Positions 23,067-29,760 of a DNA stretch of 29,760 nt are shown here, piece after piece; the first letter of the stretch is position 1; each line of letters opens with the position of its first letter. Under the pieces are notes generated by a model. The model ran no database searches and was not told the DNA's origin. It saw only the letters and a program-made list of their open reading frames with translations. A program made the translations under genes and the position numbers. Location: assembly GCA_964495655.1 (NCBI GenBank), contig CAZBWK010000053.1, forward strand, positions 1 to 29,760. The letters are read 5' to 3'. The DNA is from JAAYJR01 sp964495655. Its GTDB lineage: Bacteria; Bacteroidota; Bacteroidia; Bacteroidales; Prolixibacteraceae.

Positions 23067-25405
23067 TATTTATTTACTTGTTCTATTATCTGTTTTTTTA
23101 ATTCATCAATTTCCAGGGGCATTAAATGTGCATTAACTATTTTGCCACCTTTATCGACAAGAGCATAATGCGGGATTCCATAAATATTGAATTTTGCCTT
23201 CAGATGTATCCATTCATCATTTGAAAGCCTGACATGCTCCCCCTTTATTTCGGGAATTCTTTTTTTGTATTCTGTTTCGGGTGAGGAAGGATCTGTAATA
23301 TATAGGAACACCACATCTTCATCTGCCAGCTCATCTTTTAGAGGCTTTATTTTTTCAATTCCTGCAATACAGGGGCCACACCATGTTGCCCAAAAATCAA
23401 CATAAATAACTTTACCGCGGTATTTTCTTATTATTGAATCGAAGATTTTGTCACCTTCAGTTTTCAATGAAGGAGTCTCCGGATAATTTTTTATTTCATT
23501 TTCTGCTCTCTTTTTGTAAAATTCGGCAATTGCATACTCTTTAAGATAATCAGTACTGATAATCTGTTTTATTTTTTTAAACTCTTCCTCATCCGGACTC
23601 CCTGTTTCATTTTTAAGCCCTGTGAGATAATTTTGTAATGTAGTTATCTCAACCGGCAGTCCCGCTGGTTTTCCCAATAGGGCATTCAAATTTTTTGTTA
23701 GATTATTCAGGTAAAATTCATTGGAGATATTTATTAAATCACTCCAATGTTTTTGTCTGAAGTTATTCAGCACCACTCTATATGCTTTGTTGAAATTCCT
23801 TGCATTTTCATCATTATAATTCTCACACAAATTTAAGCGGATGTATTCAATCATATCCTTTTCTTCCCCTGTTATTTCAGTTCCTTTACTATTCAGTTCA
23901 TTTGCCAGTACAGTTAAGATGTGATAATATGATCCCTGGGGATTTGAAAAGTCGTTAAGTTTTAAAACGTTTATTAAATTAATATACTCGGGACTGACAA
24001 GTGCAATGTCGCTGTTAACAGGAGTATCTTTTATTCTTTTTAGCAGATTTATGTCAAAGGGAGCAACTTCAAACGGTGGAGGTTCCGTGATTCCTGACTC
24101 CCTGCGACTGTAGAATACAGCCTGTCTTCTGTTTTGATTGAAACTTACTGCATTGGCAGCTTCCCGGAAAAGAATATCAAAGCTTCTTAACTGAAGGGTT
24201 TTGTCACCAATATTCCTCTCTTTTCTGATCTGTTCAAGTTTTTGTTCTTCAGACTTTCTTGTGTTGATTACATGTTCAATATATTCGATATCAGTCATAT
24301 CTTCTATCTCTTTGACAAAGTCCCTATTGCTGACAGCAATATTTTCAGTGGCTTTCAGTCCATAATTGACAGCAGCACTTGCACCCATGAAAAGCGAAGG
24401 ATATTCATCAATACCTGTATTGGCAAGATGGAAAAGTGTTTTGCCGGGTTCAAAAAAGAGTCGGGTACCTGTGTAGGGTAAGCCAACATAAGCCTCTTGA
24501 GGAAATGCCAGGGGAAATTCAACTGCAAAACTGCCATCGTCTTCTATTTTAAAGGCATAACTTTCCTGCTGATTGTTCAACCGGTTTGTTATGCGGATTA
24601 ATCCACTGCTTATTCCCAGGCGTTTTGAATAACCTTTCAGGAATCCATTGTAAATAACCTTTCCCGGATCAAGCAGTGGGTTTTTAAAGTTACCCTCTCC
24701 GGATATCGTTTCCAGAGCACGAGGATTTTTTGAATAGGGTATCTCTGCGTCTTTCCCTGCTTTCATATAGCAATATTCGCCGCCATCATGCCTGCAGTAC
24801 ATAGTTAGTTCTTCATCCCCGTTTTTAAGGCTGATTTCAAGAATATTATCTCGAGGATTAACTGAAATATATTCCCAGGTTTTACTCTTATATATTGCAA
24901 GAGAATCAAAAAAGCTGAATACCCAGTCGCCTCTGTCAGCCGAAAACCAGTTGCCAAGCAATTCCCCGGGCATGACCGATCTATTAGGTTTTTCTGTGAT
25001 TTCAATGTCGAAAATATTCCAGGGATTTGAATAAGGTTCTATATAATCAATTTTATTCACATCAGGATCAATTGCAGGGAAGAACAGTCTATATGACAAT
25101 CCTCCTTCAGGAGCTTTATACATTCCTCCGGGGCCCTGCCCGGCAGAAATCTCCTTTTTAGTCATTACAAGGGTGTCAGGACTTCCTGCCACACGTATGA
25201 AAGTATTTGACCCAATACCGAAGGTTGCCCCTTTGGGAAGATCCATGTGAAATGAAAGAATAGTCGATGTATTGTTGATCTCGATTCTGGTAATAATTAC
25301 CTTAGGCTGACTGCTTAATCCAAATTTTGGATTATCGACTATTTTTTGGGCACTTATTTGAAATGCCAAAAAAAGGATTGCTGCGGGAAGGATAAATGCT
25401 TTCAT
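23066..25405 (-). CDS. exported TlpA-like thioredoxin-domain protein
   Basis: The protein has 779 residues. A signal peptide covers 1-19 (cleaved before QKIVD). The N-terminal ~330 residues form beta-rich domains of unknown type (DUF4369-like features around 245-330). A helical linker covers about 360-650. The C-terminal thioredoxin domain covers about 655-779, with the active site WCGPC at 675-679 (VIYVDFWATWCGPC) and the cis-proline Pro745 (YGIPHYALVDKGG). It should act as a periplasmic thiol reductase or disulfide exchanger. It is the first gene of the operon with the sensor kinase, whose own thioredoxin-like domain lacks the cysteines. A LytTR-type repeat lies 80-109 bases upstream of the ATG. 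Confidence 0.88.
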   Translation of the reverse strand: MKAFILPAAILFLAFQISAQKIVDNPKFGLSSQPKVIITRIEINNTSTILSFHMDLPKGATFGIGSNTFIRVAGSPDTLVMTKKEISAGQGPGGMYKAPEGGLSYRLFFPAIDPDVNKIDYIEPYSNPWNIFDIEITEKPNRSVMPGELLGNWFSADRGDWVFSFFDSLAIYKSKTWEYISVNPRDNILEISLKNGDEELTMYCRHDGGEYCYMKAGKDAEIPYSKNPRALETISGEGNFKNPLLDPGKVIYNGFLKGYSKRLGISSGLIRITNRLNNQQESYAFKIEDDGSFAVEFPLAFPQEAYVGLPYTGTRLFFEPGKTLFHLANTGIDEYPSLFMGASAAVNYGLKATENIAVSNRDFVKEIEDMTDIEYIEHVINTRKSEEQKLEQIRKERNIGDKTLQLRSFDILFREAANAVSFNQNRRQAVFYSRRESGITEPPPFEVAPFDINLLKRIKDTPVNSDIALVSPEYINLINVLKLNDFSNPQGSYYHILTVLANELNSKGTEITGEEKDMIEYIRLNLCENYNDENARNFNKAYRVVLNNFRQKHWSDLINISNEFYLNNLTKNLNALLGKPAGLPVEITTLQNYLTGLKNETGSPDEEEFKKIKQIISTDYLKEYAIAEFYKKRAENEIKNYPETPSLKTEGDKIFDSIIRKYRGKVIYVDFWATWCGPCIAGIEKIKPLKDELADEDVVFLYITDPSSPETEYKKRIPEIKGEHVRLSNDEWIHLKAKFNIYGIPHYALVDKGGKIVNAHLMPLEIDELKKQIIEQVNK

Positions 25406-25484
25406 TATCAGGAAAAATTACTTATGATTATTGTTTTTATCATATAAATTTTTATCATTTTTTTTTGAATTCAAAGCATTATTT

Positions 25485-25514
25485 ATTAAACGGTTGGTTC
25501 AGTTTATTAAACGG
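25485..25514 (-). promoter_or_regulatory. LytTR-type direct repeat, site B
   Basis: CCGTTTAAT occurs twice on the minus strand, 12 bases apart (plus-strand ATTAAACGG at 25485-25493 and 25506-25514). The right-hand half and its flanks (CAACCGTTTAATAAAT) are identical to site A. The position, 80 bases before the ATG of the thioredoxin gene, is normal for activator sites and predicts autoregulation of the thioredoxin/kinase operon by the LytTR protein. Confidence 0.65.
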
Positions 25515-25657
25515 CAGTTTTTATTTGTAGAGATAACAGTAGTATGGATTACATCATGATTTTTAGTAGTGATAATTACTACCCCGTTCCTTCCTTTTTC
25601 ACCATACATTTTAGAGGCAGATTTATTATTTACTACTTTAATGTTTTTGTTTTGGTA
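25499..25657 (-). pseudogene. out-of-frame plug-like tail beyond the blaR1-type gene
   Basis: Fifty-two codons on the minus strand include KVVNNKSASKMYGEKGRNGV, then VIITTK. The YGEKGxNGVVxITTK signature is the end of TonB-receptor plug domains and of plug-like repeats found after the TonB domain in some Bacteroidota M56/BlaR1 proteins. The frame overlaps the last eight codons of the blaR1-type gene in another frame, and an in-frame TGA blocks it upstream. A frameshift near 25640-25660 probably cut the tail off. Confidence 0.5.
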
Positions 25658-26928
25658 TCATCTTCTTTTAGAACAAAATTAATAGGTACTGTATATTGAA
25701 CATTTACCGGCTTACCTTTTTGATAACCGGGACTCCATACAGGCAGACTGTTTACAACCCTTAAGGCTTCCTGGTCAAGAAGCGGATCTACGCCGCGGGC
25801 AATTTTGGCATTGGCCACACTGCCGTCTATTGTAACAACAAAAGTCACATATACTTTCCCCTGGATGCCATTTTCCTGAGCAGTTTCAGGATACTTGACG
25901 GTATTGGCAATATATTGTCTTAGTGCCATTTCTCCTCCGGGAAATTCCGGCATCTTTTCGACAATAAAGAAAATTTCCTCACCTTCCGGTATTTTATTGT
26001 CTTCCAGAGTTGCATTTTTAGTTGTGTCCAAAGATTGCAATTCATCTCTGTTCTCGCAGGCAAATACTAATATTAATGCCGTTGCTGCCAATACTCCGAA
26101 TATCACTTTAATATTGGCAATTTTTGAAGATTTTATTTTTGACATCATTTTGATTCGGTTTTTAATTAATGAATAATTGAAATTGTTTGTTAATACAAGT
26201 TGTCCACCGGCAATTTGTGAAAGCAGTAATTTTTTATAATATCCCAGGTCTGTTCCGGATTCCAGAACTGCCCTGTCGGCGAGATATTCATGATTTTCCC
26301 TTATTGCATGTCCCAGCATCCATACAAAAGGATTGAACCATTGAAAAACTTTAAGTAATTCAATTATTAGCACATCAAAAGAGTGTCCCTGTTTTAAGTG
26401 CTCTTCTTCATGTCTGATCATTCGATTGTAACCCTCCATTGTACGCAGTTGACGGCTTATGAATACGTAATTGAAAAATGAAAAAGGGCTGCATTCATTT
26501 TCAAGAATAACAAGCTTGAACCGGCCGGTTTTGGTTATTTGGTTTTTTTGTATCAGAATGGCAATACTGATGATGCGTATCAGGTACCTGATAAGTAATA
26601 CCAGGACTCCTGTCATGTAGGTCCAAATTAATATTTTAGCTGAAAGAATTACGTTCTCTACCGTTGCAGACAAATTCTGACCGTATATTGTCACTGATTC
26701 AATCAGGTTCCGGTAAGGTGTTACTGTAATCTCGGGAAGTTCAACAGGCTGAGGCATAAAGATCCTGAATTTCAGTAATGGGAGTACAACCGAAAACAGA
26801 ACAGCTCCAATCAAAAACAGACGGTTCATTTGAAAGAATGTTTCCTTTCTGAGGAAAAGCACATATATAACAGAAAATGCCGTAAGACTTATCCCCGATT
26901 CAAGCAGAAAGTTTATTGTGCCGTTCAT
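25633..26928 (-). CDS. blaR1: BlaR1/MecR1-family M56 peptidase with C-terminal TonB domain
   Basis: The protein has 431 residues. TM helices lie in the N-terminal region (about 8-25, 37-53, 95-118). The M56 metallopeptidase segment has RHEEEHLKQGHSFDVLIIEL with the HExxH-like HEEEH, and the zinc-site continuation ENHEYLADRAVLESG. A further TM lies at about 272-290 (VIFGVLAATALILVFAC). A periplasmic TonB_C domain covers about 325-422 (MPEFPGGEMALRQYIANTVK, GKVYVTFVVTIDGSVANAKI, VNSLPVWSPGYQKGKPVNVQ). The start overlaps blaI by four bases. In this phylum such proteins are signal-triggered proteases that inactivate BlaI; the ligand need not be a beta-lactam, and no beta-lactamase is in the window. 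Confidence 0.88.
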   Translation of the reverse strand: MNGTINFLLESGISLTAFSVIYVLFLRKETFFQMNRLFLIGAVLFSVVLPLLKFRIFMPQPVELPEITVTPYRNLIESVTIYGQNLSATVENVILSAKILIWTYMTGVLVLLIRYLIRIISIAILIQKNQITKTGRFKLVILENECSPFSFFNYVFISRQLRTMEGYNRMIRHEEEHLKQGHSFDVLIIELLKVFQWFNPFVWMLGHAIRENHEYLADRAVLESGTDLGYYKKLLLSQIAGGQLVLTNNFNYSLIKNRIKMMSKIKSSKIANIKVIFGVLAATALILVFACENRDELQSLDTTKNATLEDNKIPEGEEIFFIVEKMPEFPGGEMALRQYIANTVKYPETAQENGIQGKVYVTFVVTIDGSVANAKIARGVDPLLDQEALRVVNSLPVWSPGYQKGKPVNVQYTVPINFVLKEDDTKTKTLK

Positions 26929-27308
26929 TTTTTGTCTGATTTTTTTTCTTTTAAATCATTTTTGACATCCTTCATCAGTTCATCGAGATCGGACAAGCTC
27001 AATTTATTCTCTGTAGCAAAAAATGAAACCATCTCTTTGAAAGAACCACTGAAGTAATTATGCATGAAATTTTTCATGAAGAGACGGGTGTACTCTTTTT
27101 TTGAAATGAGAGGAAAATATTCATGAGTATTCCCGTAAGCTTTATGGTCAACAAATCCCTTTTTCTCAAGGATACGGATAATAGTCGATACGGTATTATA
27201 AGCCGGTTTAGGATCCGGCATATCGCTGATAAGATCCTTAACGAATGCTTTCCCGTGATCCCAGAGGATCTGCATTATCTGTTCTTCTGCCTTTGTTAGT
27301 TCTTTCAT
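26925..27308 (-). CDS. blaI: BlaI/MecI-family transcriptional repressor
   Basis: The protein has 127 residues. A winged-helix N-terminus (LTKAEEQIMQILWDHGKAFV, then YNTVSTIIRILEKKGFVDH) is followed by the dimerisation and cleavage half (YFPLISKKEYTRLFMKNF and on) and a basic Lys-rich tail. The family represses its own operon and is removed when BlaR1 senses a signal. The overlapping blaR1-type gene and the palindromes in the promoter agree with this. Confidence 0.92.
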   Translation of the reverse strand: MKELTKAEEQIMQILWDHGKAFVKDLISDMPDPKPAYNTVSTIIRILEKKGFVDHKAYGNTHEYFPLISKKEYTRLFMKNFMHNYFSGSFKEMVSFFATENKLSLSDLDELMKDVKNDLKEKKSDKK

Positions 27309-27653
27309 AGATTTTAGATATATTAAATGTTGCCTTAGAGTATGTACCTAAAAATTAGTTTTACAACCAGAGCTTTCGTCTTTTATTGGTTTTCCTTTTC
27401 TTTCAACTTATAAAGAAAACCGGCAAGACTATTTATAGGTCGAATACTTATTTGGATATCCGTGTTAAATATATAACTAAAATTTTAGTTTTGCAACTAA
27501 ATTGATAGTTATTTTTGATTTTTTGCAAATATTTTTAGGTCAGAGTTGTTTTACTTGTAATTAGGGGAGGATGATTATCGTTAGAATCAGACTATTATGT
27601 CTTTATTCTTCTGAAATATTTTCTGTTTATTTATCAATACATTGATTTGCATC
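27309..27653. other. regulatory region of blaI-blaR1
   Basis: It holds the promoter/operator at 27466-27501 and a second related element, TAAAAATTAGTTTTACAACC, at 27349-27368 in the 150-base leader. The remainder up to the small membrane protein gene (27654) holds nothing I can name. Confidence 0.6.
27466..27501 (-). promoter_or_regulatory. blaI promoter with overlapping palindromic operators
   Basis: On the minus strand TTG (27494-27496), 20 bases, TATATTTA (27466-27473). Between them lies the perfect 16-bp palindrome AACTAAAATTTTAGTT (27475-27490). It overlaps a second inverted repeat, TTTAGTT-TTGC-AACTAAA (27484-27501). This placement is right for repression by BlaI. Confidence 0.65.
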
Positions 27654-27965
27654 TTACCTGAAAAATTTTCCCGGTCTTTTAGTTTGAGTAGGTATTTTCC
27701 CGTGGATATTACCTCCTTCCCATTCTGTCCGGGTATCTCGTTTTTTAAAGTAGAGTGGTTTTTTATTATCACTTTCCTTCAAATTCTGTCTGAAATATTC
27801 GACAAAATAAACCGGGATAAAAATGATAAAAAAAACAATTAATGCACCAATAATCCATGCCATTGCATTTATCTCAGAAAAAAACTGAAGGAATAGTGCC
27901 GTTAAAATCACGAAAACCATTCCTGGTCCTGTAATGTAGAGCAATATTTTTTTGAATTTTTTCAT
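27654..27965 (-). CDS. small two-TM membrane protein of unknown function
   Basis: The protein has 103 residues from ATG 27965; a TTG two codons earlier is possible. Two hydrophobic helices lie at about 7-28 (ILLYITGPGMVFVILTALFL) and 36-56 (AWIIGALIVFFIIFIPVYFV). They are followed by a basic cytoplasmic tail rich in Lys and Arg with no cysteine. I do not recognise the family. It lies about 340 bases upstream of blaI in the same direction, apparently as a separate unit. Confidence 0.55.
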   Translation of the reverse strand: MKKFKKILLYITGPGMVFVILTALFLQFFSEINAMAWIIGALIVFFIIFIPVYFVEYFRQNLKESDNKKPLYFKKRDTRTEWEGGNIHGKIPTQTKRPGKFFR

Positions 27966-28313
27966 GTTCAAAGAAAATTTATTTATCTAAAGTTAAAACA
28001 AAAAACATAAAAGCATAAGGTATATTTATTAAACATACATAATAGGTAATTTAGTGATGAAATTCTGCAACTGCATTTTTTATATCTGCTTCGTCAAAAC
28101 AATACTTTTCTACTATGTTAATTATCTTTTTGACGTGAATATCCGGTCTTTCACTCTTGTTGTATGCATGGTAGTTGTCAGGTAATTAAATAAGGTAGAC
28201 TGCCATATTTAATTTATCATTTAAGTTATGCCCGAAGCATATCGCCGAACAAGTTGACGGATTTTTTAAAATAGTTTATCTTTATAGTTGTAAGAATTTA
28301 ATATCAGAAAATT
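27966..28313. other. intergenic region with a decayed gene fragment and the aldo/keto reductase promoter
   Basis: A minus-strand frame of 44 codons at 28051-28185 reads protein-like (HAYNKSERPDIHVKKIINIV, then EKYCFDEADIKNAVAEFHH). It has no start codon and a stop just upstream, so it is probably the tail of a lost gene; I cannot name the family. The promoter at 28254-28284 is listed separately. Confidence 0.4.
28254..28284 (+). promoter_or_regulatory. promoter of the aldo/keto reductase gene
   Basis: TTG (28254-28256), a 20-base spacer, and TATCTTTA (28277-28284). The -7 element is identical to that of the AAA ATPase promoter. The transcript would start near 28291, about 23 bases before the ATG. 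Confidence 0.6.
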
Positions 28314-29498
28314 ATGACTGATAACTTCAATATCAATCGCAGGAAATTTATTTCAGTAAGTGCAGCCTTAAGTTTTGGCATTCCCATACTGGGAAAAGTC
28401 AGAATATCAAATTCACCGCTTCGTGAACTGCAACCGGATATTAAACCGGAATGGCGTAACAGGCAATCAGGTATGTCCTATCGCCTGCTTGGAAATACCG
28501 GACTGATGATCTCTGAAGTCCTCAATGGTGGTGACCCTGTCAGGCTGAATAACCTGCGTACTGCTGAGATTGCGATGGAACGCGGAGTGAACTACCTGGA
28601 TATGGCTCCTGCATACGGCCGTGGTGAATGTGAAATAAGTTATAGTAAGATCATCGATAACAGTGTCAAACGCGAAAAGGTGTTCATGACCACCAAGGTA
28701 AGCGGATATACTGACATAAGGGATAACTTATACCGGGAAATTTATGACAGCCTGCCGGGTGCCAAGCAGGAATATTATCAAAATAAAGCCAGAGAGATGC
28801 GTGCTGCCCGTAATGTGGATAAGCCCGGCTATTTTATTACATACTGGCCGGGACAATCGCGTGCTTTTGAAGGAACTTACCTGAGCAATGCCATGGCAGC
28901 TGATTATGCCCATAAAGTTGAAGGCAGCCCTGGATTCAGGGAATATATAGTGCAGTCTGTTGAAGAGAGCCTGAAACGTGTTGGAACCGACTATTTTGAT
29001 ATTCTGATGTGTCCTCATGGTGCCGATTCTATCGAAGAAGTGCACATAGAAGAAACTTTTTCAACCTTTGAACAACTCAAGAAAGAAGGGAAAGTCCGTT
29101 TTCTGGGGGTGTCTGCCCATAACGACCCGGCAGGTGTTTTGAGGGGAGCCAGGAAGACCGGCCTTTATCATGTGGCAATGGTAGCTTATAACATTATCAA
29201 CGGCGGATACATGGAAAGAGAGATTGAACTGGCCAAAGAGAGCGGCATGGGAATCATCGCTATGAAAGTTGCCATGGCTGTGGCTACTCAGCACAAAGAA
29301 CTTCAACCCATACCCGAGTGGCGAATTCAAAAGGTACAAAGAATAGTGCCGGGAGATATGAAACCTCCGGTAAAAGCCTATTTGTGGGCATTGCAAAATC
29401 CAAATATCTCAGCGGTAATTTCCAATCTCTGGGATGAACAACATGTGAATGAAAATCTTTCGGTGGTTGGTAAAAAGGTGGAATTGCAACCGGGTTAA
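28314..29498 (+). CDS. Tat-type exported aldo/keto reductase
   Basis: The protein has 394 residues. The N-terminus has the twin-arginine pattern NRRKFISVSAALS (8-20), predicting export in folded form with its cofactor. The aldo/keto reductase barrel follows, with the catalytic tetrad Asp96 and Tyr101 (NYLDMAPAYGRGE), Lys128 (MTTKVSGY) and His235 (DILMCPHG). About 75 residues between the second and third catalytic regions (132-210) are more than usual and form an insertion of unknown role. The C-terminus (NISAVISNLWDEQHVNENLS) is the normal cofactor-binding end. It should reduce a sugar or other carbonyl compound; exported members in Bacteroidota are common and mostly uncharacterised. Confidence 0.88.
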   Translation: MTDNFNINRRKFISVSAALSFGIPILGKVRISNSPLRELQPDIKPEWRNRQSGMSYRLLGNTGLMISEVLNGGDPVRLNNLRTAEIAMERGVNYLDMAPAYGRGECEISYSKIIDNSVKREKVFMTTKVSGYTDIRDNLYREIYDSLPGAKQEYYQNKAREMRAARNVDKPGYFITYWPGQSRAFEGTYLSNAMAADYAHKVEGSPGFREYIVQSVEESLKRVGTDYFDILMCPHGADSIEEVHIEETFSTFEQLKKEGKVRFLGVSAHNDPAGVLRGARKTGLYHVAMVAYNIINGGYMEREIELAKESGMGIIAMKVAMAVATQHKELQPIPEWRIQKVQRIVPGDMKPPVKAYLWALQNPNISAVISNLWDEQHVNENLSVVGKKVELQPG

Positions 29499-29760
29499 AG
29501 AAATATTAACAAAAAATCAAGGCGAGTTTATATATATTTCATAAAAAAATCAAAGCGAAATTTAATTTCCCGACAATCGGTAAAACAACACAAATAATCA
29601 ACTCCCGAAGAGATCGATAAACTCATTGTGATCGTTTTTGCCCGGATGCATCTCAATATGGCCCGGTACGCATTATTTTAAAACACAGGAAATCAGTCAG
29701 TCATTGCACTGAAAACCGGTTTCATTTCTATCGTTAATCCTTTAAATTCAATTGTTTGGT
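29499..29760. other. right-end non-coding region
   Basis: A plus-strand frame of 27 codons at 29598-29678 (STPEEIDKLIVIVFARMHLN and six more residues) looks protein-like but has no start codon and is bounded by stops. It may be a remnant. No promoter or terminator with a convincing stem and U tract was seen. Confidence 0.35.

Noticed and set aside
1..29760. CRISPR array, tRNA, rRNA or complete insertion sequence
   Set aside because: No array of evenly spaced repeats, no tRNA-like cloverleaf noticed in the gaps, no rRNA sequence, and no transposase-like protein among the genes.

Overview
The window looks like chromosomal DNA of a free-living member of the Bacteroidota, most likely Bacteroidales/Marinilabiliales-like. 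This is inferred from protein families, not from a marker gene. The DNA is AT-rich. The proteins are typical of the phylum: a TPR protein ending in a LuxR helix-turn-helix, a carboxypeptidase-regulatory/plug/beta-barrel outer-membrane protein, a long TlpA-like thioredoxin protein, a LytTR two-component pair, and a BlaI/BlaR1 pair whose BlaR1 carries a TonB C-terminal domain. Several promoters can be read as TTG, 20 bases, then TATNTTT(A/G), which is close to the Bacteroidetes -33/-7 consensus.

Layout. Positions 1-5309, with the regulator at 5355-6902, form a locus with two B12-binding radical SAM enzymes. One has a PqqD-like peptide-recognition domain fused at its C-terminus; the other is coupled to a separate PqqD-like protein. 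A Tat-type exported protein of unknown function lies just upstream of the first enzyme. A 28-codon ORF with a strong Shine-Dalgarno sequence lies upstream of the second operon. I read this as a candidate peptide-modification (RiPP-like) locus. Positions 7259-10356 hold a truncated acyltransferase remnant, an LsrG-like monooxygenase coupled to an iron-dependent alcohol dehydrogenase, and a DUF4143-type AAA ATPase. Positions 10364-15519 are an outer-membrane operon (large barrel, lipoprotein, small barrel). A TPR protein follows at 16013-17650.

Positions 18191-25405 hold the most unusual unit. It consists of a TlpA-like thioredoxin protein with an intact WCGPC site, then a 1080-residue sensor kinase whose own extracytoplasmic thioredoxin-like domain has lost both cysteines, and a LytTR response regulator. 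A ParD/ParE toxin-antitoxin module sits between kinase and regulator. The regulator's best start codon is ATA. Two sites in the window carry the same 9-base direct repeat with a 12-base spacer, the geometry of LytTR-regulator binding sites. One is upstream of the thioredoxin/kinase operon and one is upstream of the outer-membrane operon. I infer that the kinase and regulator control both operons.

Positions 25499-27501 hold blaI-blaR1 with a readable promoter and operator, and a frameshifted plug-like tail beyond blaR1. The right end has a small two-TM membrane protein, a decayed gene fragment, and a Tat-type aldo/keto reductase. A perfect 54-base repeat links the extreme left edge to the leader of the parDE module.
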